The notes beneath the pieces are model-generated. The model made no database searches. It was not told where the DNA came from and worked only from the letters and a program-made list of their open reading frames with translations. From Paraspadella gotoi (Eukaryota; Chaetognatha), in assembly GCA_051294375.1 (NCBI GenBank), contig CM119268.1, positions 19,689,820 to 19,753,819 of the forward strand: DNA of 64,000 nucleotides, read 5' to 3'. How positions within the stretch are numbered: position 1 is the first letter of the stretch; each line of letters begins with the position of its first letter. A program made the translations under genes and the position numbers. Shown one piece after another: positions 21,960 through 32,945 of the stretch.

Positions 21960-22752
21960 AGAGAAAAATCAGTTAATTAATCAATAATTATTAATTCAGT
22001 CAATTTATCAATCAATTAATTATTCAATCAATCAATTTATTTATCTATTAATAATTATTTAATCAATCAATTCATTTATCTATTATTGATTATTCAATCA
22101 ATCAATCAAGTCAATCATTATCGGCATTATTCTCATCGTCGTCATTGCTTTTGTCATGGTTAGTGACGAAAATAAATAAAACAAACATTTCAAATCAAAT
22201 TAATTAACAAATTTCCTAATTAATTGCTCATGAGTGGATTGGCAATTGACTTAGAATTTTGTATGGTGGGTAGGAAAGTGTGTGATTGAACAGGAAAAAC
22301 AGTTTCGATGGAATCGTTTGGAGTGGAAATGAGTTTAAATAGAAAAAAAGCAAAAATTGATTATGCTCTTTTTCCTTTATATTAAATGTATATGCAGTAT
22401 GTATTTAATAATCAAATAATTAATCAGTTAATTAATAAATTAGTCAATTAATCAATAATTAATTAATCAGTCAATATAATCCGTCCATCCATCCCACCCT
22501 TAGCAAAAAGCTCCAAAAACTCGTGATTGGCTGGTTGAATTGGAATGAAATTTTGTGTGTGGGTAGGAAAATGTGTGACGAAGCTTGATATAAAGTTTCG
22601 GTGGAAACGTACGAGTGGAAATGAGTTTAAATGAAAAAATAATAATTAATTAATAATTAATAAATAATTAATAATTTAATTAATAATTAATAAATAATTA
22701 ATTAATTATCGTAGGCAGATCCGACATTGTTTGCTCAAACTGTTCTTCTAAA
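21960..22752 (+). mobile_element. Hairpin-ended element, rearranged copy
   Basis: AT-rich ATTAATCAATCA blocks, the inverted relative of the 19800-19880 block, interior words (GTGTGTGGGTAGGAAA, AAAGTTTCGGTGGAAAC) and the right end GTAGGCAGATCCGACATTG, GTTTGCTCAAACTG are present. The left hairpin end is missing. The following 90 bases match 2377-2480. Confidence 0.6.
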
Positions 22753-22835
22753 ACTCATGTTGGACTCTTTGGACGGGCGACATCTTGAACGTTTGATTTC
22801 GCGAGCGCAAAGAGGAAACTTTACATTCTTATAAA

Positions 22836-23614
22836 ATTATAAATTTTCAAAATAATTTTTTTTTTAATTTTTATTAAAGATTCTGATTCTTCACAAAAAG
22901 TTAGATCAAAAATATAAAATATGTTATTAAATATTTCAATGTCTTCAGCGTCAAAAATGGGAAAAAATGGTCAAATTCTTTACTTTTTTACACTTTGTAG
23001 TAGAAACCATTATATGATGAAACTTTTTAATCATTTTTCGCAGCTTTAAGCTAAAATTATCATGTAACATATTTTACAAAAGTTTTTCAGTTTTTTCCGG
23101 CGAATCCAAAACTGTTTTTAAAATTAAGAAAATATGATTTTGAAATTTTATGATTTTATAAGGATATTACTATAAAAAAAATTCAATTAATGATACTGTT
23201 AAGCAAATTTTTTTTTAAAAAGGGTTTAATTGTTTTTATTACATATACAAAGGCAGCAAAAAAGTATTGTTCCATCGCTCAATATTTTCATCAATCCACC
23301 CTAATGCTCATTAAAAATTTTATTTCTACTCTAAAATAAAAGATATCAAAAAAAGAAAAAAATCAGATTGTAGCAAAATCAAATAGCAAGAAGCTGATTT
23401 TTTTGAAAATTCTAATTTTTTTTCCTTTTTCTAGATCTAAAATTCTCAATGCTCAAAATCTTTTTTTTCAAAATGTTTTTTTTCCTATTTTTTTAAGAAA
23501 TAAAAATGTTTATTGTACAGTAGTTGTAGTCCGAACTGTTTCAAAATATATATATATGATTACAATAATATGACTTAACTCAAAATGTCTTTCTTATTCT
23601 TTGCCTCAACACAG
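22836..23614. other. AT-rich stretch upstream of a candidate exon
   Basis: No gene is seen. The last bases (TTCTTATTCTTTGCCTCAAC then ACAG, 23591-23614) form a good polypyrimidine tract and 3' splice site for the exon that follows. Confidence 0.45.
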
Positions 23615-23942
23615 TAGGAATACAGTAAAAAAAGAAAGTCAAATCTTGAAAAAGTGGGAAAAAAGGAATGTCGTTTTCGGTGAAGAAAACAAGAACATCG
23701 CAGTTTTGTCAGTAGTCAGTTTTGTCTTTTTGTCAGCGGTTGCTTTTGTTTTCGATGACAATGTTGCAGGCTGTTATTTTATTGATCACGAGGAACAGAG
23801 GTACTTCTGTTCAGACAATCGTGAAGCCAGCGTCGTCGTCTTCGTCCTATGTCTTTTTTATATTGTATTTTGTATATTAATTCATAATCAAAGAGTAGTT
23901 AATGTACTCGGTGAAATAATTAAAACAAAACAAGAACTTTAA
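23615..23942 (+). CDS. Candidate terminal exon of a two-pass membrane protein
   Basis: From the splice acceptor at 23611-23614 the frame (codons from 23616) stays open for about 108 codons to a TAA. A basic N-terminal stretch (KKESQILKKWEKRN) is followed by a hydrophobic segment (IAVLSVVSFVFLSAVAFVF), a 23-residue loop with two cysteines (GCYFIDHEEQRYFC), a second hydrophobic segment (VVVFVLCLFYIVFCILI) and a short tail ending KTKQEL. Two membrane passes with a disulfide-capable loop are what I see; no family is recognised. The first exon was not found, and the frame has no convincing ATG of its own. ATTAAA words near 24055 could serve for polyadenylation. It could instead be a chance open frame, but the composition is protein-like in an AT-rich region. 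Confidence 0.4.
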
Positions 23943-24127
23943 CTAGGGTTTACCAAGTGTAGTCCATAATATTCTTATGGTGACTGCGTTATTTTTCAGG
24001 TCATTATTCTTAGAAATGTAAAAATTTATATTTTGATTCTTAACAACAGCGTATTAAATTAAATTAAACAGGTCTTTTCATGGTCCCTGTTTCTCTGGCT
24101 GTTGCATTATGCTTACGGTTGCCCTTA

Positions 24128-24217
24128 TATACGTCGTCGTCGGCAACGTGAGATTCCACTCAGCGGCCAAAAGAAGAGGAATGTTATGTGATTCTCGGAA
24201 TTATTAATAAAAATCTG

Positions 24218-24252
<35 letters not shown>
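24128..24252. repeat. Left half of a duplicated block, ending in (GA)n
   Basis: CGTCGTCGTCGGCAACGTGA, TTCCACTCAGCGGCCAAAAG and TAATAAAAATCTGTGCGAGA are repeated exactly at 25870-25985. Here the copy ends in the GA microsatellite, and its right half appears 2.9 kb downstream at 27196-27535. Confidence 0.85.
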
Positions 24253-24254
<2 letters not shown>

Positions 24255-25864
24255 AGGATCGAATCTTACCATTATCCGGTATGTCGCTAATCTCTAATGC
24301 AGGAAAACCTAAAGTCGAAATCACCAAAACTAAAAAAAACATCTACGAAAACGCAAGTACTAGAAACTATCAAACAATGCTTCAGAAATTCCACAAAAAA
24401 AACTAGACACTAACTGGAAAGACAAAACAAATACTACAACAAGGAACAAATTAAAAATCTAAAAATTGCAAGGACGCTCAAAACCTCCAAATTCAAAAGG
24501 GTAACTATATTCGACGTCCGCACCGGGTTGCTTTGTTATCCATTTTTTGTTTTCCCTCCTAGTGTCGAAAGTTTTACTTTGCGCATAATATACATTATTC
24601 TTTGTTCAGTAAATACAAATTGTTAGATTTTATAAATAATATTGTTTCAATTTATATTTAATTGTATTTTATGTAGTAGAGTTTATAAGATATTTCTCGT
24701 TCAATGTAACCTTCACAGCGCAAAAACGAATGTTGTGAAACAAATATTATTTATTGACTCTTTTTTCCCTCTTCAAACTTTTCACAAAGTCTGTGAAATA
24801 TTTGTTTATAAGTTAATTTGTTTTTTGCGCTGATGAGGTTTAATTAAAGCCGATTTGCTTTCTTAAATAAAATTTGTTTTACGTAACAAACAAACAAACA
24901 ATTTTTATCGTCGCAAACGCAAAGCGCTTTTGCGCATAAGGATGGCTCGTTCGTGTTGTTGTCGGCGTCCAAATATAGATCGCCTTTTTAATTGATTATT
25001 CTGGGTGTATGAAGCTGAAATTTATATACAGACTTCTCATCATTGATGTGCTTAAAATTGAGTCTGGACAGTTTGTAGATAATAAATGTTTTGTTTACAT
25101 TTTCATAAACAAAAGAATTATCTCTTTATTTTTATATTTCTTTCTCTTCTCTTTCTCTTAATTACTATGTTCTCTCCCTCCTCTCCTCTTTCCTAGATCA
25201 TGAGAGGGAAAAAACGAAGTCTGCAAGCCGGTCGCAGGGGCTTATTCGTTTCTCTTTTTCTCCTGCCTGCTTCTGCTGCTGCCTTTTGAGTCTGCAACTG
25301 GCTCTGCAGGGGCCTTATTTTTCCTCTCTTCTACCGGTGCACTTGTCTTCTATTAAAAGGTGGACTTGCTGCTGATTGGTCCAAACCGGATTTGGCTCTT
25401 TTCTCTTAAGACTTATTTTCTTTTTATAAACTCCGGTACTAACATAATAACATTAATTAATTGGAAATTTTTATTAAATAAATTCCTAAAATTTGGTATT
25501 ACTGGAACAAGAAATGTTATATTATTGGCAAAGGTAGACTCGACCTAGAAGGGAAAACCAAAAATGTTTCAAAGCCAACCGGGTGCCGGACGTTCGAATA
25601 GTAAAGTTACCCTTGAAAAATTTGAGTTGAGCCGTCTGCATTCTTTAGATTTTAATTTGTTCTTGTTGTAGTATTGTTTGTCTTTCCAGGTTTAGTTGTC
25701 TTTTAGTTTTTGTGGAAGGTATAGCTAGGTGCTCCGTTTCGAGTGTTTTTTACATCTATTTTTACCCGATTTTCCCAGGGGCGTTGACATTATTTGGTAG
25801 TCAGATTTGAAACGAAAATCTCCATTGAAAAAGTCTTCCTCGACTTTCTAAGAAACGACGTAGA
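24253..25864. other. Spacer with a decayed hammerhead-like tail; no gene
   Basis: The segment lies between the duplicated blocks. 24640-24885 resembles the 3' tail of the hammerhead-bearing elements (listed separately). The 25138-25330 part is CT-rich, with TGCTGCTGCC words. 25801-25872 repeats the edge of the 11690 unit. Confidence 0.45.
24828..24885 (+). repeat. Hammerhead-like tail, degenerate
   Basis: GCGCTGATGAGGTTTAATTA then AAGCCGATTTGC has the CTGATGA core and a helix-II-like GGTTT...AAAGCC, but the GAAA of the core has become GATT. It is followed by AAATAAAATTTGTT, as at 6160-6175. Probably inactive. Confidence 0.45.
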
Positions 25865-25962
25865 CTCCTATATATACGTCGTCGTCGGCAACGTGAGATT
25901 CCACTCAGCGGCCAAAAGAAGAGGAATGTTATGTGATTCTCGGAATTATTAATAAAAATCTG

Positions 25963-26042
<80 letters not shown>

Positions 26043-26067
26043 NNNNNNNNNNNNNNNNNNNNNNNNN

Positions 26068-26103
<36 letters not shown>

Positions 26104-26420
26104 CGAGCGCCTAGAGGAGGTAAGGGAAAGAGGGCGCGACCCGCAATGAAGGTAGACGTTTCCTTTATCGAAAGTCGGAATAATGGAAGAAGAAAAAGAA
26201 GGGAAGAGGAGGAGGAATAGTTGGTAGTCTATGTGATGAGAAAAAAAAGAGAAGAGAGAAAAGAAGGGCAAAAGATAAAAAGTATAAAAAAGTCATGCTA
26301 ATTTCGTTTCTTTCTACTAGTATTTTTATTATTATCATTGTTTTTAATATTAATATTATTTGATCTGCTCTGGTAGTCTGTTTTAGTGGGAAGGTACACT
26401 GTGTCCCAATGGTTAGATAT
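25865..26420. repeat. Complete copy of the duplicated block, with a gap in its (GA)n
   Basis: It joins the left half (as at 24128-24252) and the right half (as at 27196-27535) across a GA microsatellite of over 100 bases that contains 25 N. The right half includes AGAGGAGGTAAGGGAAAGAG, AATGAAGGTAGACGTTTCC and GATCTGCTCTGGTAGTCTG, and stops at CACTGTGTCCCAATGG, the terminal repeat of the MITE at 27511. Confidence 0.85.
26043..26067. other. Assembly gap (25 N)
   Basis: A run of N within the GA microsatellite; repeat length is unresolved here. Confidence 1.
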
Positions 26421-27195
26421 GTCCGCTCCGCGCTTAAAAAAAAAAATCCGAAAGAACGAAGCGGTTTCTGATAATTTTGGTTCCCTAGCAATTTTTGCAC
26501 CAAGTAGCTGGCAGCTAAATATTACAAAACCACAGGAATGATTGTCTTGAAACTGCAGTGTTTGGGCTTATCCCATAGCCGCCGGAACAAAAAAACAAAT
26601 CCATAAAGGTCTTGACTAAAAAAATACTGAAAATAAACACGACGCTTGTCTGAATTTTTTTAAAATTTTTTTATTTTGCGGTATTTACTGTATAAGTCAA
26701 TTAAATATTACAAGCGGTCATGCAACTGTTCGCGAAATTCCTGGTTGGGTTTAGCCTAACTTTCAAGCACATAACAAAAAAAAATAAATTGACGCAATAC
26801 GTAAGAAATAATGAGCAATTAAATCGATTGCAATTTTTAATTTTTTTTTTTCTCAAAATTTTTGTTGTCATTATTTTGGTTTCTTACTGTTTTTTTCCAA
26901 ACATCCCTTGTAAAATTATAAAATACAAGATTAGGTGTAATGAACTACAAGCTTAAGGTACAATTCATTGGCCGAGAAGACACCAAAGAAACAATTCATT
27001 GATATACATAGGGTAATCACATCATGGAGCACCTTGAAATAATTATTATTTTTCTATATTCCTTGCAATTATATACCCCGCTTTATTGAATAAAAGCCTT
27101 GTATTTAAAAAAAATAAAGAACAACAATTTTAAAAATACCTCATAACAGCTACATAAATTTGGCGGTGTTATTTAAAAGATTGTTATGCTTTTTT
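26421..27195. other. No recognisable gene
   Basis: AT-rich. The short frame at 26720-26956 has a hydrophobic stretch but no supporting signals. Confidence 0.4.
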
Positions 27196-27510
27196 TTAAA
27201 ATATAGAGAGAGAGAGAGAGAGACGCCCTAGAGGAGGTAAGGGAAAGAGGGCGCGACCCCGAATGAAGGTAGACGTTTCCTTTATCGAAAGTCGGCGATA
27301 ATGGAAGAAGAAAAAGAAGGGAAGAGGAGGAGGAATAGTTGGTAGTCTATGTGATGAGAAAAAAAGAGAAGAGAGAAAAGAAGGGCAAAAGATAAAAAGT
27401 ATAAAAAGTCATGCTATTTCGTTTCTTTCTACTAGTATTTTTATTATTATCATTGTTTTTAATATTAATATTATTATGATCTGCTCTGGTAGTCTGTTTA
27501 GTGGGAGGTA
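27196..27510. repeat. Right half of the duplicated block
   Basis: It starts in a short (GA)n and then matches 26090-26400 with only small differences, ending at the TA that flanks the MITE. Confidence 0.85.
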
Positions 27511-28312
27511 CACTGTGTCCCAATGGTACTGTCTGTTAAGAAAAACTTACTTTACCAGATCGAAAAACTTTCATTCATTATAATAAATTATAATAAATAT
27601 TTTAAAAATTGAACAAAGCAAACTCCTGTAGTTATTACATAAACCAATTAGTAAAAATATTTTTCCAGTGATTTTTAAAAAAAAAATTTAAATGATACAT
27701 TTTTTATTATTTATCAAATATTTTTTATAATATTGATTAAATAATGTTTTAAATATTTTCTTTAGATGCAGGACAGTAAGAAACTACTTTTTTTTAGCTC
27801 CAGAGCTTTTATTATGCAGTAATCATTTTTTAAAAAATTATCTACTTACCTTGTTCATATTACTTTTTTGAATAAATAACAACCATTTTGTTCTGGCTTA
27901 ATGATTCAATTGATCACAATTTCAAATAATAAATTTAAATATCAAATTAATTGGCATATTTTTATAAACTTTTATAATGTTTTTAATATTTGTTTATTTC
28001 TTTTTATTAATGCACTTATTTTATACAAATTAAAATTTAAATAATTTATATCTATTCAAAATATTTTTTACATACTTTTTTAATAAAATTTTTTTAAAGT
28101 AAAAAAATTATCTAAAAATAAAAAAAGTAAGAAATGATGACTCATTTAAATTGAATGTTCTGCAAAGAAAAATTGATAAAAATTGAATTCGAAATATGGT
28201 ATCATAAATGGTAAGAAATTATCTTTGGCATTGTTATCTCAGAAATAACATTTAATAACAAAGTTCCGCACAATATGTCGAAGTTAACCGACAGTACCAT
28301 TGGGACACACTG
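27511..28312. mobile_element. MITE with 28-bp terminal inverted repeats and TA target site
   Basis: The left end CACTGTGTCCCAATGGTACT (27511 onward, continuing GTCTGTTAA) is mirrored at 28284-28312 by TTAACCGACAGTACCATTGG, GACACACTG. TA lies directly outside each end (27509-27510 and 28313-28314), as for Tc1/mariner-type transposition. The 800-bp interior is AT-rich and encodes no transposase. Superfamily is inferred from the TA target and end sequence. Confidence 0.8.
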
Positions 28313-28317
28313 TAAAT

Positions 28318-28440
28318 GTACCGGGTAGTTACTGACATCAATCCTGTGCTACGAATCAGGATCGAACTCCGGACCAAAAGGAGAATGGCAGACGATTTAA
28401 CAACGGGTCCAACGGGAAACAGCTAATCTTCTCTTCGTCC
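28318..28440 (-). mobile_element. tRNA-like SINE head (family 4)
   Basis: Minus strand: GGACCCGTTGTTAAATCGTC is A-box-like, followed by CCGGAGTTCGATCCTGA, a B box. They lie at 28415-28391 and 28373-28357. It lies directly beside the MITE end. No full tRNA cloverleaf can be made. Confidence 0.55.
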
Positions 28441-28559
28441 ACAAATGTTGTTCTTTTGTCGAATGCTACCAGTTTAAGGAGAAACTACTAGCACTTTTGT
28501 TTCAAAGACATAGATACTAAGGTAAGAAGAAGAATACTAGTTCAAAGTGCGTTTAATTT

Positions 28560-28665
28560 TTATCTCGCCCGTCCTGGATAGATTTGGTTTCGGCTCAGCT
28601 TCTTTGTGACGTTGTCGTCGTCATCGGCGTCACGCTTTTTTTCTTATATAGTTTTGATTGGGCTT
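28560..28665. repeat. Repeat with (GTC)n, copy 1
   Basis: GCTTCTTTGTGACGTTGTCG, GGCGTCACGCTTTTTTTCTT and ATATAGTTTTGATTGGGC match 32135-32250, where the GTC array is longer. Confidence 0.65.
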
Positions 28666-28686
28666 ACAATTTTGTTTATTTTTAAA

Positions 28687-28755
28687 TAACAAGTTTGAGC
28701 AAACACTGTCGGATCTGCCCACGATCATTATCGGTAATTAATTAATTAATTAATT
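28687..28755 (-). mobile_element. Hairpin-ended element, right-end fragment
   Basis: AACAAGTTTGAGCAAACACT, GTCGGATCTGCCCACGATCA then an ATTAATTAATT run: the reversed right end of the family, directly beside a full copy in the other orientation. Confidence 0.65.
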
Positions 28756-28765
28756 AATTGAAGAA

Positions 28766-29550
28766 GTTTTTAGTCGGATCTGCTTATCAGCAGATCCCGA
28801 CTCTGTAATTCACTTTGTCGGTCCGTCGGTCCGCCCCCTCAATATTGTCGGGCACTAACTTATATCATGTCAGAACATCGAATTATGATAAATTATGCAA
28901 AAAAAATGATGTCCGTCCATCCGTCCGTCCCACCTTAACAAAAAACACCAATTACTCGTGATTGGATGGATGGATGTGAATGAAATTTTTTGTGTGGGTA
29001 AGGAAGTGTGTGATTGAGCTGGATATAAAGTTTCGATGGAATCGTCTGAGTGGAAATGAGTTTAAATGGAAAAAACAAAAAAAATAAAGAATAAATAAAA
29101 TAAAAAAATAAAGAACACTAATTGCTTATGAGTGGATTGGAGTGACTTGGAATTTTGTATGGGAGTAGGAAAGTGTATGATTGAACAGGAATCAAAGTTT
29201 CGATGGAATCGTTTGAGTGGAAATGAGTTTAAATGAAAAAAATATGAGTCACATTTACTTGACTCTTTTTACTTATTTTAACCCATAATAGATTGAGATG
29301 AAATTTTGTGAGCGGGAAGGAAAGTTTGTGAAGAAGCTAGATATAAAGTTTTGACGGAATTGTGCCAGTGGAAATGAGTTTAAATGGAAAAATATAAGTC
29401 ACATTTACTTTATTTTAAGGACATCGATGATGATAAGCTGTATATAAATTTATAATTAATTATTAAATATTAAAATTAATTAATTAATTAATCGATTAAT
29501 TAATTAATTAATTTTCGTAGGCAGATCCGACATTGTTTGCTCAAACTTTT
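28766..29550 (+). mobile_element. Hairpin-ended non-autonomous element, best copy
   Basis: The left end reads TTTTTAGTCGGATCTGC, TTATCA, GCAGATCCCGACT, a 12-13 bp stem. The GTCCGTCCATCCGTCCGTCC block follows at 28910-28930, then two tandem versions of an inner module (ATTACTCGTGATTGGATGG ... GAGTTTAAATGG), the ATTAATTAATT core and the right end GGCAGATCCGACATTG, GTTTGCTCAAACTT. The right end holds a second small palindrome, GTTTG-AG-CAAAC reading outward. No open frame. Confidence 0.75.
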
Positions 29551-29639
29551 TTTTTTTTCACGCGTTTACGACGTTACCCAACCGTGAAGTTTGACGACGG
29601 AGAATTATGAAATTGGTAAAACCAATATACAAATTATCC

Positions 29640-30480
29640 ATTCATTTAATAAATAAGCTATCTTGCCCCTGACTTTGGACAAGCTTTGGTGGTTTAAGGC
29701 CTCCATCACTCTTACAAGATAATTACATAGCAGGTCCCTGCAAGCTTTCAATCAAGACTCTCTCACAGTCCCGTTTATTCACTCCCAGAGTACCTGGCTT
29801 CCCTATCAATGAATTGGAAAATATTTCAAAGAATGTTTCAATTGTATGAAAAGACTACTCCATTACGTTCGACGGCGTCGTCGCTAGTCCGAGGATCCCT
29901 AATCGCAATCTGAAAAGCCAGTCCTGAAGGCGCCGCCGATCCTTACGTCCGTCGAAGGCGTTGCAAGGGCCTTCGATTAATGGAAACGTCAACTCGTTCG
30001 GCACCCAGAGCCCGACCAGGTGGATCTTCTTCCCGGTGGAATCCGCAAACTCCGCCGAGGATTAGAGAGCCTTCGACGAAGCACTTGAGCAGGGTGTTCC
30101 GCAAACGAAGACTTCTAATGTATTGAACTAAGTTCGGAGAAGTGGCCGTCTTTGAATCTCAACTGTCTGGACTAATTCTGCGCATTGAAGACCAAATGAA
30201 ATCGGGTATAAAATGGCGCAGAAGAGACGATGGCCGCCGGTCAAGACGCCCTGGAGAAGCTGACGACAAGTGCTCAGTAGACAACGTCGGCTAAGACCGA
30301 AAGGACGACTGTCTACGAGCCAGGATTTGACGAAATGTCTGTAGTAAGTCTGATGCTGTAGCTGCTTGTAGTCTTAGAAGTTGAAGTAGTAGTCGTTGTT
30401 AGAAGTCCTGGCGCAAGGAATAACAAAACATTTAGTACAAACTCAGCAAATATATATAAATTTAAGTGTCTTTCTTAACT
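29640..30480. other. GC-richer segment with TATA box; possible old LTR or promoter
   Basis: About 800 bases with balanced base composition stand out from the AT-rich flanks. They contain a TATA box at 30207-30213 and GC-rich sequence after it, but no long open frame. It could be a decayed LTR/5' leader of a retroelement or a host promoter region. A second copy was not found in the window, so I cannot tell. Confidence 0.35.
30207..30213 (+). promoter_or_regulatory. TATA box candidate
   Basis: GGGTATAAAATGGCGC fits a Pol II TATA element with a GC-rich flank; initiation would be near 30235-30240. No downstream coding exon is identified. Confidence 0.3.
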
Positions 30481-31330
30481 TGTTTCTGAGCCAATATTAA
30501 CCAAAAAGAGATGCTTCTCTTCATAGAAAAGTCCACCAAACAACGATCACACAAAATAAGATTCCGAGTATTAAAATAAGAGTTTCTATGCTCTGAAAAA
30601 GAACTAAAAACCAGTGACAACTTTGAGATCTGAAGATGCCACGTGGCCAGAATTCGATTAGAATCTTAATCGAAATCCATCGCAAATCACGGGGCACTAA
30701 TCAGAATGCCTGTACACTGCCTCGGAATTCTGTACTTAAGTATAAACAAAAAGAAGAGCCTAAAGATGTCGTGTCGATCGTTAGAATGGAAGCATTTTCG
30801 ATGTCAGTAATAAAGAGCAAAAGAGCAACGGGGAAAAGGTAGAGAAGCTGAATTTCCTGCGTAATATTAGAGATAGTTTTTTCCGTACAAATGTCATACT
30901 CAGGATAACATGCTTTTTTATTATTCACTCTGTTCTTCTCTCAAGTTTCTATTGGCTTTTAGATAACATATTGCACAGACTTTCTCTCGATTATCTATAT
31001 GACCAGGGCCCGGATTAGGCTCAATTCCAGCCACTAATAAAAGCAATAAAATAAGTTGCTTAGGATTCTATATGAGACATATTTTTTTTCGGTAAAGAGT
31101 ATTATATTGTCGCTGAAAGTTGAATAGTGCTATAATCCTAAAAACAAAACGGAGTAAGACAACGCAATTACTAAAATACGGAATTTAATTACCTTGAACA
31201 TCCTGACTGATGACACCTGATGTAATCTTCTTTTAGTTGAATGGTATAAATAAAAGAAGAAAAATTATTATTGCCATGATAAGGTAGTAAAAATTTCAGT
31301 ATAAGCTCCTTCAAGAAGATTGAAGAGAAG
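30481..31330. other. No recognisable gene
   Basis: The 68-codon frame at 30636-30842 has no recognisable domain and overlaps an equally long frame on the other strand. Confidence 0.4.
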
Positions 31331-31334
31331 GAAA

Positions 31335-31339
31335 AAAAA

Positions 31340-31383
<44 letters not shown>

Positions 31384-31545
31384 GAGAAATGGAGGATAAA
31401 GAAAGAGAGCACGCAAAAGATAATAAGAGAGAAAGATAGACAGGGAATAAAGAGAGAGAGGCAAAGACAGAGAGGAGAAAAGACAGAGAAAAAATTAATA
31501 AAAAAGGAAAGGGAGAGAGAGTGAGAAGAGAGAGAGACAAGGAGA
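31335..31545. repeat. Interrupted (GA)n tract
   Basis: GAGAGAGAGAGAGAGAGAGA from 31345, then purine-rich GA with interruptions to 31545. Ser/Leu-rich frames on the minus strand are artefacts. Confidence 0.9.
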
Positions 31546-31729
31546 GAGTAGTTTTTAAAAAAATCTTCCTGCTTCCTAAAAGGGTAATTCTGGCACCCTA
31601 TACTGTCGTGTTCATTACAGATGTAGAAAATACACGACGCATCTCTCTGATTGTAATTACTGTTTCTTGTTTGTAAAATTAAGTTATTTTTATAAATAAC
31701 TCAAACTGCAAATCGTAGAAAGTTGAGAG

Positions 31730-31992
31730 TGGTTTAAATTAAAGCTCTTGTCGCGTAGATAATGTTTGATATATAACAATATAATTTTATGTGATATTTG
31801 TAAAATTAAGTTCTTGGTTCAGAGGTAAGTTCAAAAAAAAAAACTTTAACTACTTTTTAAAAAAAAACCTGCCTTTACCGGAATTTGCTAACCTATCACC
31901 AGGGAGTGCCTCATAGGTGTACTTTAAAATTTTGCAGGTTTCCAAGAGTGGCACTTTTTGTTTCCTTTTACTATCATCTCTGCCCTACCGTG
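31730..31992 (+). repeat. Fragment of the hammerhead foldback family
   Basis: GCTCTTGTCGCGTAGATAATG resembles the arm at 5090-5130, and CCTGCCTTTACCGGAATTTG ... TCATCTCTGCCCTACCGTGA matches the outer arm at 6290-6402. No hammerhead core is present in this copy. Confidence 0.6.
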
Positions 31993-32024
31993 ATGACTGA
32001 AGTATGATCCTGCTCAACAAATGA

Positions 32025-32100
32025 CGTCCAATTTTGGAATCCTTTGGCAAAGTGTCTGAAGGGCTCTCAAAATTTTTCTTTACATTTTTATCGAGCCATG
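32025..32100 (+). repeat. Copy of the 12030-12110 repeat edge
   Basis: CAATTTTGGAATCCTTTGGC and AAAGTGTCTGAAGGGCTCTC match 12040-12095 almost exactly. Confidence 0.75.
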
Positions 32101-32109
32101 ACCGGCGAA

Positions 32110-32255
32110 GCCGGTTCAGGCTCTATAATGTTTTAGGATTGCTTCTTTGTGACGTAGTCGTCGTCGTCGTCGGCGTCGTCGTCGTCGTCGTCGTCGGCGT
32201 CACGCTGTTTTTATATAAAAACTACTGCGCTTTTATAGTTTTGGCTGGGAGTTAC
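32110..32255. repeat. Repeat with (GTC)n, copy 2
   Basis: TGCTTCTTTGTGACGTAGTC, then about a dozen GTC/GGC triplets, then GGCGTCACGCTG; the same flanks as 28590-28640. Confidence 0.75.
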
Positions 32256-32725
32256 CGTTTTTTTTAAAATAAAAATTATTATGAATTACAATGAAGTATT
32301 ATAAAAGTGTGCCATCATAATAAGTTAAAAATTTAGATATGGCTTCTTATCTTGAAATAGCTTTGATATTTTCTTATTACATTTGTTGTTTGAATTTTGT
32401 TGTTTGAATTTCCACTTCATTATGATTTACTGCAATATGCAAATGAGATTATAGTACTCATTATAATATCCAAATTAGTATATATATATATATTGCAGTA
32501 TTTAATATTGAAGATGAAATTCAAAAAAAATTTTTTAAATCTATAATAAAAATGGGAACTCCAAATAACTTTTTAATGAGAAACTATATCTTAATTTTAA
32601 TAAAAATAAAAATAAAATCTTTTACAAGCTGCGATTGGAAAAAATTGTAAACATTTCCAATTGTAAACCATTGTAACATTTTTTGCCTTTCTTTTATTTA
32701 TTTTTTAATTATATATACTTTTTTT
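32256..32725. other. AT-rich stretch, no gene
   Basis: Direct repeat of TTGTTTGAATTT at 32384-32412 and a short (TA)n at 32480. Nothing else seen. Confidence 0.4.
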
Positions 32726-32945
32726 TCAGGCGCTGCCTTTTCTGAATCGTTTAAAAACGAGATCAGTCTCTATCTGTCTCTCTTTGTGTGCGTCAGACTC
32801 TCTCTGTACGATCTCTTGCATGATCGTTCGTTTTTTGAAAAATTCTGATTATTTTTTTCTTTTTAAAAAAAATATATATTTGATCAGGCGTTGCCTTTTC
32901 TGAATCGTTTAAAAACGAGTTCAGGCTCTCTCTCTCTCTCCCTCC
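32726..32945 (+). repeat. Tandem duplication of about 155 bp
   Basis: CAGGCGCTGCCTTTTCTGAA, TCGTTTAAAAACGAGATCAG (32728) returns at 32885 as CAGGCGTTGCCTTTTCTGAA, TCGTTTAAAAACGAGTTCAG. Both copies continue into CT-rich sequence. TCGTTTAAAAACGA is itself a palindrome. Confidence 0.8.

Noticed and set aside
25801-26271. 156-codon frame on the minus strand
   Set aside because: It is dominated by the GA microsatellite and runs through unknown bases.
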